NCBI GenBank assembly: GCA_040220895.1
Contig: JAVJVY010000019.1
Coordinates: 372,001 to 436,000 of the forward strand
Source: UBA11591 sp040220895
GTDB taxonomy: Bacteria > Bacteroidota > Bacteroidia > Flavobacteriales_E > Vicingaceae
Direction of reading: 5' to 3'
Length of the DNA: 64,000 nt
Numbering within the stretch: the stretch's first letter is position 1; the number at the start of each line of letters is the position of its first letter. The position numbers and the translations under genes were made by a program. Positions 33,551 through 42,331 of this stretch are shown in pieces. The notes beneath the pieces are model-generated. The model had not been told where the DNA came from. It did not search any database and was given only the letters and a program-made list of their open reading frames with translations.

Positions 33551-35118
33551 GAGTGGTCGATAACGTTGAAGAGTCTATTCCACCTGATCTTACCCAAGAA
33601 TGACTTATTGGGGTCAAGAGACAACCAAATGAAAACAGCTTTTCCCACAACGTGGTCTTCGGGAACAAAGCCCCAGAATCTTGAGTCCTGAGAATTATGC
33701 CTGTTGTCACCCATCATGAAATAGTAGTCCATTTTAAAGGTATAGGAATCTGCTTCTTTGCCATTGATATAGATATGGCCGTCCTTTAATTCCAGCTGGT
33801 TTTCTTCATAAGAAGAAATAACCTTTCTGTAAATAGGCAGATTATTGAGATCAAGATTGATGGTCATGCCCTTTTCCGGAACAATGATTGGACCAAAATT
33901 ATCGACAGACCACTGGTAATTATTGGCATTTGGAAAAATTTCATTTTTTCGCACGCTGGTATATCCTGCTTTAGTCACCATTTTTTCAATGCTTCGCACA
34001 TTTGGAAATTGCTTTAGCCTTGCCTTGCTTTTTTCTGTCAACGTCATTACAAATTCGCCGTACTCGTTGAGCTGTCTGACTTCCCCGGTATACGGATCGA
34101 ATTCAGTGGTTATTTCCCGGTCCAATAACTCTTTACGAAGAAATCCACGGCCTTCAGCTGCAACGCGGTAATTGAACTGAAGATTTTTTGGGACAAAGGC
34201 ATCTTCCCTATTGATGATTAATCTACTGTCAATAATCTCGAGTTCATCTCCGGGAATTGCGACACACCGCTTAATGTAGTTTTCGCGCTTATCGACTGGC
34301 CTGGTTACTATATCTCCGAATTCCATTGGCCCCAAGATTCGATTAAAACCTTCTCCCTTTTGCAGGGATTCTGCGCCGTAATCGCGCACTAGTTGCGCAT
34401 AGACTTGATTCTGAGCATTCAGTGCAACGGTATCGCCTGCCGGGAAATTAAAAACCACCAGGTCGTTACGATTTATTTTGCCAAGCCCGGGAAGTCTGTA
34501 GTAGGGCAGTTTTATCCATTCCAGGTAAGATTTCGTCGTATTTGTTAGTGGAAGCGTATGGTGAGCAAAGGGAAATGACAGCGGTGTATTTGGAATTCGA
34601 GCTCCGTAGCTGATTTTACTCACAAAAAGAAAATCACCTACCAATAAGGTCTTTTCCAACGAGGAAGTTGGAATAGTGAATGCCTCGAAATAAAGAGTTC
34701 TGATGATGGTCGCCGCAACGACGGCAAAGGTGATGGCATCCACCCATTCCCTGGACTTACTCTTTTTATACGCCTTGACCTTGTCAAGACTCAATAACTC
34801 AAAATCTGATCTAAAACTTAGATAGGGTAGGTAGAATCCTGTGAAAATGACCCCAAGAGCATGATCGAGGAAGGAGAATTTGCCCGCTCTTTTAAGCAGT
34901 TCGACGATGATTCCCATCCAGACAACAAAACCCACAAAAGGTATATAATAAAAGACCATCCACCACCTAGGTTTTTTGATCAGGTCAAGTGCGATCCAAA
35001 TACTGTAAAATGGTATGAGTGACTTCCAACCAGACACGCCGAGTTTTTCAAAAAATCGATACAGCCCGATGTGTGAGGCAGCAAAATATAGCAGGGAAAG
35101 AATGATGAATGTGGTCAT
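33547..35118 (-). CDS. lepB: Signal peptidase I (first copy, with N-terminal membrane extension)
   Basis: 523 residues. About 120 N-terminal residues form several hydrophobic segments (FIILSLLYFAASHIGLYRFF, WWMVFYYIPFVGFVVWMGII) before the peptidase domain. The serine box reads IPTSSLEKTLLVGDFLFVSK (Leu rather than Met after the serine), the lysine box NYIKRCVAIPGDELEI, and the C-terminal box YYFMMGDNRHNSQDSRFWGF. It is longer than its downstream paralogue owing to the extension and a longer insertion. A TATATTTG box at 35138-35145 gives it its own promoter. Confidence 0.93.
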   Translation of the reverse strand: MTTFIILSLLYFAASHIGLYRFFEKLGVSGWKSLIPFYSIWIALDLIKKPRWWMVFYYIPFVGFVVWMGIIVELLKRAGKFSFLDHALGVIFTGFYLPYLSFRSDFELLSLDKVKAYKKSKSREWVDAITFAVVAATIIRTLYFEAFTIPTSSLEKTLLVGDFLFVSKISYGARIPNTPLSFPFAHHTLPLTNTTKSYLEWIKLPYYRLPGLGKINRNDLVVFNFPAGDTVALNAQNQVYAQLVRDYGAESLQKGEGFNRILGPMEFGDIVTRPVDKRENYIKRCVAIPGDELEIIDSRLIINREDAFVPKNLQFNYRVAAEGRGFLRKELLDREITTEFDPYTGEVRQLNEYGEFVMTLTEKSKARLKQFPNVRSIEKMVTKAGYTSVRKNEIFPNANNYQWSVDNFGPIIVPEKGMTINLDLNNLPIYRKVISSYEENQLELKDGHIYINGKEADSYTFKMDYYFMMGDNRHNSQDSRFWGFVPEDHVVGKAVFIWLSLDPNKSFLGKIRWNRLFNVIDHS

Positions 35119-35137
35119 GGAATATTTTTAATGCAGG

Positions 35138-35145
35138 CAAATATA
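35138..35145 (-). promoter_or_regulatory. Likely -7 box (TATATTTG) for the lepB-lepB-wbqC unit
   Basis: Minus-strand TATATTTG ends 19 bases before the lepB ATG at 35118, within the 64-base dapB-lepB gap. No well-placed TTG is seen. Confidence 0.5.
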
Positions 35146-35182
35146 AACGTACTGCTCTGACAGCCCTTCTACTTAACGTAAA

Positions 35183-35899
35183 TTAACGTTTTAATACATC
35201 GCTCATGTTGAAGAATCCGGACTTCTTGTAAAGCCATTCGGCTGCAATAACAGCTCCGCTGGCAAATCCTTTTCTTGATTTCGCCACATGCTCAATTTTA
35301 ATTTCATCGATCTCAGAGGCATATGTCACTGAGTGAGTACCGGGAACTTCGTCGATGCGGTCTGCCCTGATAGGAAGGACGTTTGGCAAATTATTCTCCC
35401 CCAATCGCCAATGAGAATACGTTGAATGTAGGTTTATCAGATCGTTGGCCAGGGAAATAGCCGTACCACTGGGTGAGTCCAATTTGTGCACGTGATGAAT
35501 CTCTTTGATTGCGGCATTGTATTGATCTCGATTACTCATTAGGCCAGCCAGTTGCCTGTTTAGTTCAAAGAAAATATTGACACCAATACTGAAATTTGAT
35601 GCCCAAAGCAATGCGCCATTTTTTTCGGTGACTTTCTTTTTAATGTTTTCTAATTCATCATACCAACCTGTGGTACCAACTACAATGGGTAGTTTCATGT
35701 CAAGGCTTTGAGATATATTTCTCAAGACCGAATCTGGTGTTGAGAAATCGATGATTACATCGGTGTTGCTCTCATTCAGTTCTTGCCAATCATTTTTATT
35801 TCCAGAATCAAATTTTAACGAAATTGAATGACCTCGTTCCAATGCAATTTCTTCAACCGCTTTTCCCATTTTACCGTATCCCGATATAGCGATCCTCAT
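35183..35899 (-). CDS. dapB: 4-hydroxy-tetrahydrodipicolinate reductase
   Basis: 238 residues, slightly short as is usual in this phylum. It has the Rossmann start MRIAISGYGKMGKAVEEIA, the substrate/catalytic segment IKEIHHVHKLDSPSGTAISL and C-terminal VTYASEIDEIKIEHVAKSRKG. It performs the NAD(P)H-dependent step to tetrahydrodipicolinate in lysine and diaminopimelate synthesis, which feeds peptidoglycan. It lies 2 bases after the DUF5683 gene. Confidence 0.95.
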   Translation of the reverse strand: MRIAISGYGKMGKAVEEIALERGHSISLKFDSGNKNDWQELNESNTDVIIDFSTPDSVLRNISQSLDMKLPIVVGTTGWYDELENIKKKVTEKNGALLWASNFSIGVNIFFELNRQLAGLMSNRDQYNAAIKEIHHVHKLDSPSGTAISLANDLINLHSTYSHWRLGENNLPNVLPIRADRIDEVPGTHSVTYASEIDEIKIEHVAKSRKGFASGAVIAAEWLYKKSGFFNMSDVLKR

Positions 35900-35901
35900 G
35901 G

Positions 35902-36489
35902 TTAGAAATTTAAATTTAACGCCAGCCCCTGCCTGGTGCTCCCTGTTCTTGGGTCGTAATCAAAGTAGGGCTTGTAGTGCAGTGAAAGGTCATTACTTAC
36001 GTTGAAGTAGAATAAGTGGGCATCAACGGCAGCATCAACAATTTGCAATATGTATACTGCCGAACCGAGAATGATCATAAGATCGCGGTTTCTGCGATTG
36101 ATATCCATTGACCTCAGTAGGGCGTCATTGCTGAAAAAATTACCCAACTCGAGAAAAACGTCGGTGGAATCGCCATTGACCCGATTCACATAAGCCGTTT
36201 TTTTTTCTTCGAACAATTTGTTTTGGTCAATGGCAATAAAGGTACAGACACCAATCCCGGCATAGATGATGGGTATTTTCCAATACTTCTTGTTAAAGGC
36301 CTGTCCCAATCCCGGTACTAAAGTAGAATACAAAGTTGCTTTGGTCGGACTGTGCTTTGGCAGATCAGCTTCCACAAGGTTGAGGGTATCTGTATAAATA
36401 GTATCCCTTTGAGCCAATATTGAGCCCTGCCCGTGTAACAGAAGAACGAAAAGTAAAAAGGTTCCCTTTATAATTGCCGCGCGGCACAT
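35902..36489 (-). CDS. DUF5683 membrane protein
   Basis: 195 residues. A signal-like N-terminus (IIKGTFLLFVLLLHGQGSIL) is followed by the family core STLVPGLGQAFNKKYWKIPI, IYAGIGVCTFIAIDQNKLFE and a final hydrophobic stretch (LMIILGSAVYILQIVDAAVD). It is found next to parB and dapB in many Bacteroidota; its role is unknown, probably envelope-related. It starts 4 bases after the parB stop. Confidence 0.88.
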   Translation of the reverse strand: MCRAAIIKGTFLLFVLLLHGQGSILAQRDTIYTDTLNLVEADLPKHSPTKATLYSTLVPGLGQAFNKKYWKIPIIYAGIGVCTFIAIDQNKLFEEKKTAYVNRVNGDSTDVFLELGNFFSNDALLRSMDINRRNRDLMIILGSAVYILQIVDAAVDAHLFYFNVSNDLSLHYKPYFDYDPRTGSTRQGLALNLNF

Positions 36490-36493
36490 GACA

Positions 36494-37387
36494 TTACAAG
36501 TCCATCAGTTCTATGATCTTCTCAAGGTCATCTCCTGAATTAAAGGGAATAACGAGCTTACCTTTGCCTACGGCATCTTTTTTAATGGATGCTTTAGCAC
36601 GCAAATATTGATTAAGATCTTCTAGAAATTTTTGTTCAGCAAAAGAGAGTTCCGTTTTTTGCCCAGAGGATGATGTGCTGCTGCCTGTTTTGACCGTTCG
36701 GGCCAATTCTTCGACTTTTCGAACTGACAATCCTTCTTCCATTGTTTTTCGAAATAGCTTCATTAATTGCCCTTGATCTTCGATATTCACAAGGGCCCGT
36801 GCATGACCCATGGTAATTTTTTGGTTCCTGATGGCGACTTGAACTTCGGCGGGCAGTTTCAAAAGTCTCAGGTAATTGGTAATGGTACTTCGCTTTTTTC
36901 CAACGCGCTCGCTCATTTTCTCTTGAGTTAGATTGCACTCTTCGATCAAACGCTGAAAACTTATGGATATTTCAATAGCATCTAGACTTTCACGCTGAAT
37001 GTTTTCTACCAAAGCCATTTCCAGAAGTTCTTGATCGTTCGCTACTCTGATGTAAGCGGGAATGCTCTTAATACCAGCCAGTTTGGACGCCCTGAAACGC
37101 CGTTCACCCGAGATTAGCTGATAGCGATGATAACCGGTTTTACGGACTGTAACTGGTTGTATAATGCCTAATTCCTTAATGGACGAAGCAAGCTCACTAA
37201 GGGATTCCTCTTCAAAATTTGTTCTGGGCTGGAAAGGATTGGCTTCAATCTGAGTTACATCCAGATCTGCAATGGAACCCAATATTTCGGCCGCATTCTC
37301 AGACAATGAGGCCGACCTGATATCTGTATCTTCATTCTCCAATAAAGCTCTAAGGCCTCTTCCTAAGGCGGGTTTTTTATTGCTCAT
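36494..37387 (-). CDS. parB: Chromosome-partitioning protein ParB
   Basis: 297 residues, beginning MSNKKPALGRGLRALLENED. The ParB/Spo0J N-domain carries IEANPFQPRTNFEEESLSEL, LISGERRFRASKLAGI (the CTPase/GERRxRA box) and the HTH region LVENIQRESLDAIEISISFQ ... TQEKMSERVGKKRSTITNYL. It binds parS sites near the origin and works with ParA. It overlaps parA by 11 bases. No full parS palindrome was seen nearby. Confidence 0.95.
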   Translation of the reverse strand: MSNKKPALGRGLRALLENEDTDIRSASLSENAAEILGSIADLDVTQIEANPFQPRTNFEEESLSELASSIKELGIIQPVTVRKTGYHRYQLISGERRFRASKLAGIKSIPAYIRVANDQELLEMALVENIQRESLDAIEISISFQRLIEECNLTQEKMSERVGKKRSTITNYLRLLKLPAEVQVAIRNQKITMGHARALVNIEDQGQLMKLFRKTMEEGLSVRKVEELARTVKTGSSTSSSGQKTELSFAEQKFLEDLNQYLRAKASIKKDAVGKGKLVIPFNSGDDLEKIIELMDL

Positions 37388-38192
37388 CGGCCACGTCTAT
37401 AATCTTTTCTGAATCTTTAATTTGGGTCAGGTTATTTTTTTGAAGGATCTCCCTGGCTAAATTAAGATAATTCATCGCGCCCCTGGAAGCTGCATCGTGC
37501 ATAATGATGGATTTCCCATAACTTGGAGCTTCACCTAGTTTGGTATTGCGCTGGATAATGGTGCTAAAGACCATTTGTTGGAAGTGAGTTTTAACTTCGT
37601 CAACTACCTGGTTCGAAAGCCTGAGCCTTACGTCATACATAGTTAGGAGTAATCCTTCAATTTCCAGGTTCTGATTAAGCCTAGACTGAACGATCTTAAC
37701 GGTATTCAATAATTTTCCCAATCCTTCCAGTGCAAAGTATTCACACTGAATGGGAATAATGACACTGTCGGCTGCAGTAAGGCTGTTTACGGTAATCAAT
37801 CCCAACGAAGGAGAGCAATCGATCAGGACGAAGTCATAGCGATCCGAAACTTTTTCAAGCGATGATCGCATCATGTGTTCTCTGTTTGGAAGGTTGATCA
37901 TTTCAATTTCGGCACCTACCAGGTCAATGTGAGCCGGCAATAGGTCGACGTTCGGAGAATCTGTATGCAAAATCGTTTCATCGGGATGTATCCCATTAAT
38001 GATACATTCATAAATACTTGTGCGAATATTTCGAGGGTCAAAACCCATACCAGAAGTTGTGTTGGCCTGTGGATCTCCATCGACCAAGAGGATCTTCTTG
38101 TCCAGCACACCCAGACTAGCAGCCAGGTTAATAGCAGTGGTGGTCTTACCTACTCCGCCTTTCTGATTAGCTATAGCTATTATCTTACCCAT
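37377..38192 (-). CDS. parA: Chromosome-partitioning ATPase ParA (Soj)
   Basis: 271 residues with the deviant Walker A (ANQKGGVGKTTTAINLAASL), Walker A' (LLVDGDPQANTTSGMG) and Walker B (FVLIDCSPSLGLITVNSL). It is a chromosomal-type ParA, first gene of the parA-parB-DUF5683-dapB run. Its upstream intergenic region has a GCACAAA inverted repeat. Confidence 0.96.
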   Translation of the reverse strand: MGKIIAIANQKGGVGKTTTAINLAASLGVLDKKILLVDGDPQANTTSGMGFDPRNIRTSIYECIINGIHPDETILHTDSPNVDLLPAHIDLVGAEIEMINLPNREHMMRSSLEKVSDRYDFVLIDCSPSLGLITVNSLTAADSVIIPIQCEYFALEGLGKLLNTVKIVQSRLNQNLEIEGLLLTMYDVRLRLSNQVVDEVKTHFQQMVFSTIIQRNTKLGEAPSYGKSIIMHDAASRGAMNYLNLAREILQKNNLTQIKDSEKIIDVADEQ

Positions 38193-38224
38193 GAGATTTT
38201 ACGAATGAATGATTAATTAAATCG

Positions 38225-38246
38225 GCACAAATGGCTTATTTTGTGC
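38225..38246. repeat. Inverted repeat GCACAAA-N8-TTTGTGC
   Basis: A perfect 7-bp inverted repeat with an 8-base spacer lies 33 bases upstream of parA in the gap to the divergent flavin-reductase gene. It has no T-tract, so it may be an operator or chance. Confidence 0.4.
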
Positions 38247-38305
38247 TTTCCGAACACGACGCTAAAATACAATTAATGGCCTGTTCGCTTTGGTTGACAC
38301 AACAT

Positions 38306-38313
38306 TATTTTTG
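38306..38313 (+). promoter_or_regulatory. Possible -7 box (TATTTTTG) for the flavin reductase gene
   Basis: TATTTTTG lies 22 bases before the ATG at 38336 and fits TAnnTTTG. The nearest TTGs upstream are at too short a spacing. Confidence 0.45.
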
Positions 38314-38335
38314 AACAGGACATACCCAATGCAAC

Positions 38336-38860
38336 ATGGAAAAGTACACCATCATTTCTGCCAGTAATCGCCAGGATAACAAAACACAATTGTTCGCTGA
38401 TTTGTGCAGTAAGCTGCTGACTGAAATGGGTATAGATAATCAAGTATACAATCTTCAACAACTTCCTGTCAGTTTAATCGGGGAGGGTATGTACGACTTC
38501 GATAATAGCCCGATGGCCGATATTGTTGAAAAGTATTTAAAACCTGTTAATAAACTGGTTTTCGTCATCCCCGAATACAACGGTAGTTTCCCCGGGGTAC
38601 TCAAACTGTTTATTGACGCCATTCATCCGAGGTATTTTAAAGGAAAACAAGCAGCACTTTTGGGAATTGCGTCTGGTCGGTCAGGCAATGTTCGCGGAAT
38701 GGAGCATTTGACTGGAATACTTCACTACCTTAAAATGGAGGTGTTTCACAACAAATTGCCGATTTCATCCATCGACCGAATGTTATCCAATGACATGATC
38801 AACGATGACGAAACGATCGAACTTATCCGTTCACAGATGATGGCCTATAGAAACTTCTAG
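38336..38860 (+). CDS. NAD(P)H-dependent FMN reductase-like flavoprotein
   Basis: 174 residues with the flavodoxin-like fold: TIISASNRQDNKTQLFADLC (phosphate-binding loop, SxxRxxNxT type), VFVIPEYNGSFPGVLKLFID (PEYNxxxPGxLKxxID box) and KQAALLGIASGRSGNVRGM. It reduces flavins or quinones. Single gene; it converges on the DUF3276 gene. Confidence 0.9.
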   Translation: MEKYTIISASNRQDNKTQLFADLCSKLLTEMGIDNQVYNLQQLPVSLIGEGMYDFDNSPMADIVEKYLKPVNKLVFVIPEYNGSFPGVLKLFIDAIHPRYFKGKQAALLGIASGRSGNVRGMEHLTGILHYLKMEVFHNKLPISSIDRMLSNDMINDDETIELIRSQMMAYRNF

Positions 38861-38872
38861 AAAGAATAAAGT

Positions 38873-39229
38873 CTATTCCTGACGAGAGTTTTCGACGTTG
38901 AGATCGGCGAAATCAGAAGGAACTTTTTCAATCACTTCCTCGCCTTGTTCTTTTTTCAACTCCTTTATTTTGTCGACCGATTCATTTAAACCGCTCGAAA
39001 ATTTCTCAAAATCCTCTTTGTAAAGGAATAGTTTGTGTTTTTCGAAGAAAAATTTACCGTTTTCGTTATTGAACCGGCGTTTACTTTCTGTTATGGTCAG
39101 ATAGTAATCATTTGATTTAGTTGACTTAACATCAAAAAAGTACGTTCTTTTTCCTGCGCGGACTGATTTGGAATAAACTTCTCCTTCCCTGTACTGATCG
39201 TCGTTGTTACCTCGTCGATTGTCTTCCAT
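38873..39229 (-). CDS. DUF3276 / PUR-alpha-like nucleic-acid-binding protein
   Basis: 118 residues. A polar N-tail is followed by a PUR-type strand-helix core: EVYSKSVRAGKRTYFFDVKS, DYYLTITESKRRFNNENGKF, FEKHKLFLYKEDFEKFSSGL. Such proteins bind single-stranded nucleic acid; in Borrelia a PUR protein regulates gene expression, but the role in Bacteroidota is unproved. A TACATTTG box at 39259-39266 lies upstream. Confidence 0.9.
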   Translation of the reverse strand: MEDNRRGNNDDQYREGEVYSKSVRAGKRTYFFDVKSTKSNDYYLTITESKRRFNNENGKFFFEKHKLFLYKEDFEKFSSGLNESVDKIKELKKEQGEEVIEKVPSDFADLNVENSRQE

Positions 39230-39258
39230 TGTAAACTAAGCTTGTTGGTCTTCTAAAA

Positions 39259-39266
39259 CAAATGTA
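39259..39266 (-). promoter_or_regulatory. Likely -7 box (TACATTTG) of the PUR-protein gene
   Basis: Minus-strand TACATTTG ends 29 bases before the ATG at 39229 and fits TAnnTTTG; it is the same octamer as in the tetR promoter. Confidence 0.5.
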
Positions 39267-39283
39267 TCAATAAAATACTTATC

Positions 39284-41101
39284 TCAGGCCCGGTCAGACA
39301 GTTGGTAATCTTCTTCTTTTTCCAGCTTTTGCTGAAGGTGCATCTCATAATAAAGACCTTTTCGCTCGATCAGTTCCTTATGTTTTCCTTGTTCTGCAAC
39401 AGTTCCGTTTTCCATGACCATGATCTGATCTGCAGTCTTGACTGCCGAAACCCTGTGAGAGATGATAATACTGGTTTTACCATCGATTTTTCTTCTTAGA
39501 TTTTTCAGGATCTTACTCTCCGTGACAGTGTCAACGGCCGAAAGACAGTCATCAAAAATCAAGATCTTAGGATCCCTGACCAGGGCTCTTGCGATTGATA
39601 TTCGCTGTTTTTGCCCTCCCGACAAGGTGATTCCCCTTTCACCTACCAGGGTTTCAAATTGTTCGGGAAAAGACATGATATTATCATATACAACGGCATC
39701 TTTGGCGGCCTGAAAAATTTTAACTTCAGATTCTACCAACTTGTTGGATCCAAAGGCAATGTTGCCATTGATGGTATCAGAAAAAAGAAAGCCTTCCTGA
39801 GGTACAATTCCCATTTGATTCCGGAGATTTCTGATTTCCAGGTTTTCGATTGCAATACCGTCGTAAAGTATTTGACCGGAATCTGCTATCAGGTTGCGAC
39901 TCAACAGATCGACCAGGCTGGTTTTTCCGGCTCCTGTCCTGCCTATGATGCCCAGACTCTGACCGGGTTCAATTTTGAATGATACATCCCTAATGGCTTG
40001 TGTGCCCGAATCTTCGTAACGATACGAAAGTTCCCTTACCTCAATCTGACCTTTAAATAATGGTTTAAGACCTTCATATTCAATAATTTCAGGGCTTGTA
40101 TCTAAGAATTCATTGATTCTTCGTTGTGACGCTGAAGCCCGTTGAGTCAATGAAGTGACCCAACCAATGGCAGTGACAGGCCATGTCAGCATATTGACGT
40201 AGATCACGAATTCGGCAATATTGCCGATTTCAATTTTACCCGCAATTGCTTCTAATCCACCTATATACACAGTAAGGATGGTACTCAATCCAATGAGTAG
40301 GAGCATGACAGGCATAAAAAGGGATTCCACTTTGACCAGTGACAAGGCGCGTCTTTTATATTCTTCACTTTTTATATCATATTGCCTAATGGCATGGGCT
40401 TCGCGTACATAAGATTTTAAAACCCTGATTCCCGAAAAACTTTCTTGGGCAGCGCTGGAAATATCCGAAAGTTGGTGTTGAACTTCTTCACTTTTTCGGT
40501 TTATCACGTTGCTGACATAATAGATGATTGCCGAAAGGGCAGGCAGGGGTAGCAATGAATAAAGGGTCAGTTTTACATTGATGCTCAGCATGGTCACTAT
40601 GACTAGCGTAAAGAGCACAACCATATTGATGGAATACATTACCCCAGGCCCAAGGTACATCCTTACCCTTGTGACATCTTCACTGATCCTGTTCATAATG
40701 TCTCCGGTATTATTGTGGCGATAAAAACTTGGCGAAAGCACTTGGTAATGTGTGTAAATCTCGTTCTTGAGATCGTATTCTATGAGGCGAGACATGATAA
40801 TGATCGTTTGCCGCGTCAAAAATGTAAAAAGACCCTTCATCACAGCCATGGCCGTAACTAAAATGGCGAAGAATATCAAAAGGCCAGTCAAGTCCATACC
40901 CTGAGTGACATCATTTAATAAGGTTATCCTAGACTCGGTTTCTTCTCCTTGAAGTGAGCGATCTACTAAATTGATCGCCTCCCTAATGATCTGGGCAGGT
41001 ACAATGGCAAAAAGGTTGGATATGACAATAAAGATCAATCCAGTGATCATGCGGTACTTATACTTTAGAAAATACTTATTCAGGTAGCTTAATGGACCCA
41101 T
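39284..41101 (-). CDS. ABC exporter, MsbA/LmrA-like
   Basis: 605 residues: an exporter-type transmembrane domain (about residues 15-330) fused to an ATPase. The ATPase has Walker A IGRTGAGKTSLVDLL, Q-loop MGIVPQEGFLFSDTI, a canonical signature LSGGQKQRISIARAL and an H-loop IIISHRVS. Walker B reads ILIFDDCLSAVD, with Asp where most ATPases have the catalytic Glu; this substitution is known in the degenerate half of some heterodimeric exporters. The substrate is unknown (lipid or drug). No partner subunit lies next to it. Confidence 0.92.
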   Translation of the reverse strand: MGPLSYLNKYFLKYKYRMITGLIFIVISNLFAIVPAQIIREAINLVDRSLQGEETESRITLLNDVTQGMDLTGLLIFFAILVTAMAVMKGLFTFLTRQTIIIMSRLIEYDLKNEIYTHYQVLSPSFYRHNNTGDIMNRISEDVTRVRMYLGPGVMYSINMVVLFTLVIVTMLSINVKLTLYSLLPLPALSAIIYYVSNVINRKSEEVQHQLSDISSAAQESFSGIRVLKSYVREAHAIRQYDIKSEEYKRRALSLVKVESLFMPVMLLLIGLSTILTVYIGGLEAIAGKIEIGNIAEFVIYVNMLTWPVTAIGWVTSLTQRASASQRRINEFLDTSPEIIEYEGLKPLFKGQIEVRELSYRYEDSGTQAIRDVSFKIEPGQSLGIIGRTGAGKTSLVDLLSRNLIADSGQILYDGIAIENLEIRNLRNQMGIVPQEGFLFSDTINGNIAFGSNKLVESEVKIFQAAKDAVVYDNIMSFPEQFETLVGERGITLSGGQKQRISIARALVRDPKILIFDDCLSAVDTVTESKILKNLRRKIDGKTSIIISHRVSAVKTADQIMVMENGTVAEQGKHKELIERKGLYYEMHLQQKLEKEEDYQLSDRA

Positions 41102-41135
41102 GAATTATCAAATAGGGAAAAGTCAGAATAATCCT

Positions 41136-41143
41136 TAGTTTTG
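41136..41143 (+). promoter_or_regulatory. Possible -7 box (TAGTTTTG) for the dehydrogenase operon
   Basis: TAGTTTTG lies 81 bases before the ATG at 41225 in the divergent gap. The TTG element is not evident. Confidence 0.35.
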
Positions 41144-41224
41144 CGCTGCTTTAGGCACATATGCTACAATATTACTTATATTTAAAGATGCCTTTGCCAC
41201 TAAACATCATATAAAACCTGCAAG

Positions 41225-42325
41225 ATGGATAGTTTGGATCTAAACGTGCAAAAAGAAAGTACAGGAGTATTGGAATTGATGTCTGATATGGAACACGAGC
41301 AAGTTGTTTTTTGTCAGGACAAGCATTCAGGATTAAAGGCCATCATCGCCATTCACAACACCACCCTAGGTCCTGCACTGGGTGGAACGCGAATGTGGAA
41401 TTACCAAAGTGAGCATGAAGCGCTCAGAGATGTACTTAGGTTATCTCGTGGCATGAGCTACAAGGCAGCTATTTCTGGACTCAATCTGGGTGGAGGAAAA
41501 GCGGTCATCATAGGAGATTCTTATAAAGATAAGTCCGAAGCATTATTTCGAAGATTTGGAAGATTCGTTGACAGTCTTGGCGGGAAGTACATCACGGCAG
41601 AGGATGTCGGTATTTCACCCAAAGACATGGAGTACGTTCACATGGAAACCAATCATGTTTCGGGTCTTCCAAAGTCCCTGGGAGGAAGTGGCGACCCATC
41701 ACCTGTCACTGCGTATGGTGTTTATGTTGGCATGAAAGCTTGTGCCAAGTACAGCTGGGGAAAGGATTCATTAAATGGCAAGAAAGTGTTAGTTCAAGGT
41801 ATTGGACATGTGGGAGAATACCTTGTGAATCATTTGGTGAAAGAAGGGGCCGAAGTCATGGTGACCGACATCAACGAAGACCGCATCAAGGAAGTGAGTT
41901 CCAAGTATAAAGTGAAGTCGGTGATGGGTGGAGATATCTACGACCTGGACATGGATATTTATGCGCCCTGTGCGTTAGGTGCTACTGTAAATTCAGATAC
42001 CATAGACCGGCTTAAATGCAAAATCATTGCCGGAGCAGCTAATAACCAACTGGAAGATGAGAATATACACGGCAGGCAGGTAATGGAACGCGGCATTGTT
42101 TACGCGCCAGACTTTCTGATCAATGCTGGTGGCCTTATAAGTGTGAACTCCGAGGTTTATAAGTTATCAGCAGAGCGAAGTATGGAATTGACAGAAAAGA
42201 TTTACGACAGTGTACTGAACATCCTGAATTTCAGTGAGGATAGAAATATCCCCACTTCTCAAGCTGCACTTGAAATAGCGAAAAGCAGGATTGATAGTAT
42301 TTCCAAAGTAAAATCGGGTCGTTAA
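41225..42325 (+). CDS. Leucine dehydrogenase-type amino acid dehydrogenase
   Basis: 366 residues, the length of leucine dehydrogenases. Catalytic region: LGPALGGTRMWNYQSEHEAL, SYKAAISGLNLGGGKAVIIG (active-site Lys in GGGKAVI). NAD domain: KKVLVQGIGHVGEYLVNHLV, and C-terminal APDFLINAGGLISVNSEVY. It deaminates branched-chain amino acids to 2-oxo acids, which would feed an oxo-acid dehydrogenase and methylcrotonoyl-CoA route; candidates for both lie elsewhere in the window. It leads the nusB run, 6 bases upstream. Confidence 0.92.
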   Translation: MDSLDLNVQKESTGVLELMSDMEHEQVVFCQDKHSGLKAIIAIHNTTLGPALGGTRMWNYQSEHEALRDVLRLSRGMSYKAAISGLNLGGGKAVIIGDSYKDKSEALFRRFGRFVDSLGGKYITAEDVGISPKDMEYVHMETNHVSGLPKSLGGSGDPSPVTAYGVYVGMKACAKYSWGKDSLNGKKVLVQGIGHVGEYLVNHLVKEGAEVMVTDINEDRIKEVSSKYKVKSVMGGDIYDLDMDIYAPCALGATVNSDTIDRLKCKIIAGAANNQLEDENIHGRQVMERGIVYAPDFLINAGGLISVNSEVYKLSAERSMELTEKIYDSVLNILNFSEDRNIPTSQAALEIAKSRIDSISKVKSGR

Positions 42326-42331
42326 GCTAGT

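Noticed and set aside
36494..38335. parS site near parA-parB
   Set aside because: I saw no TGTTTCACGTGAAACA-like 16-mer in or around these genes; the GCACAAA repeat does not match it.
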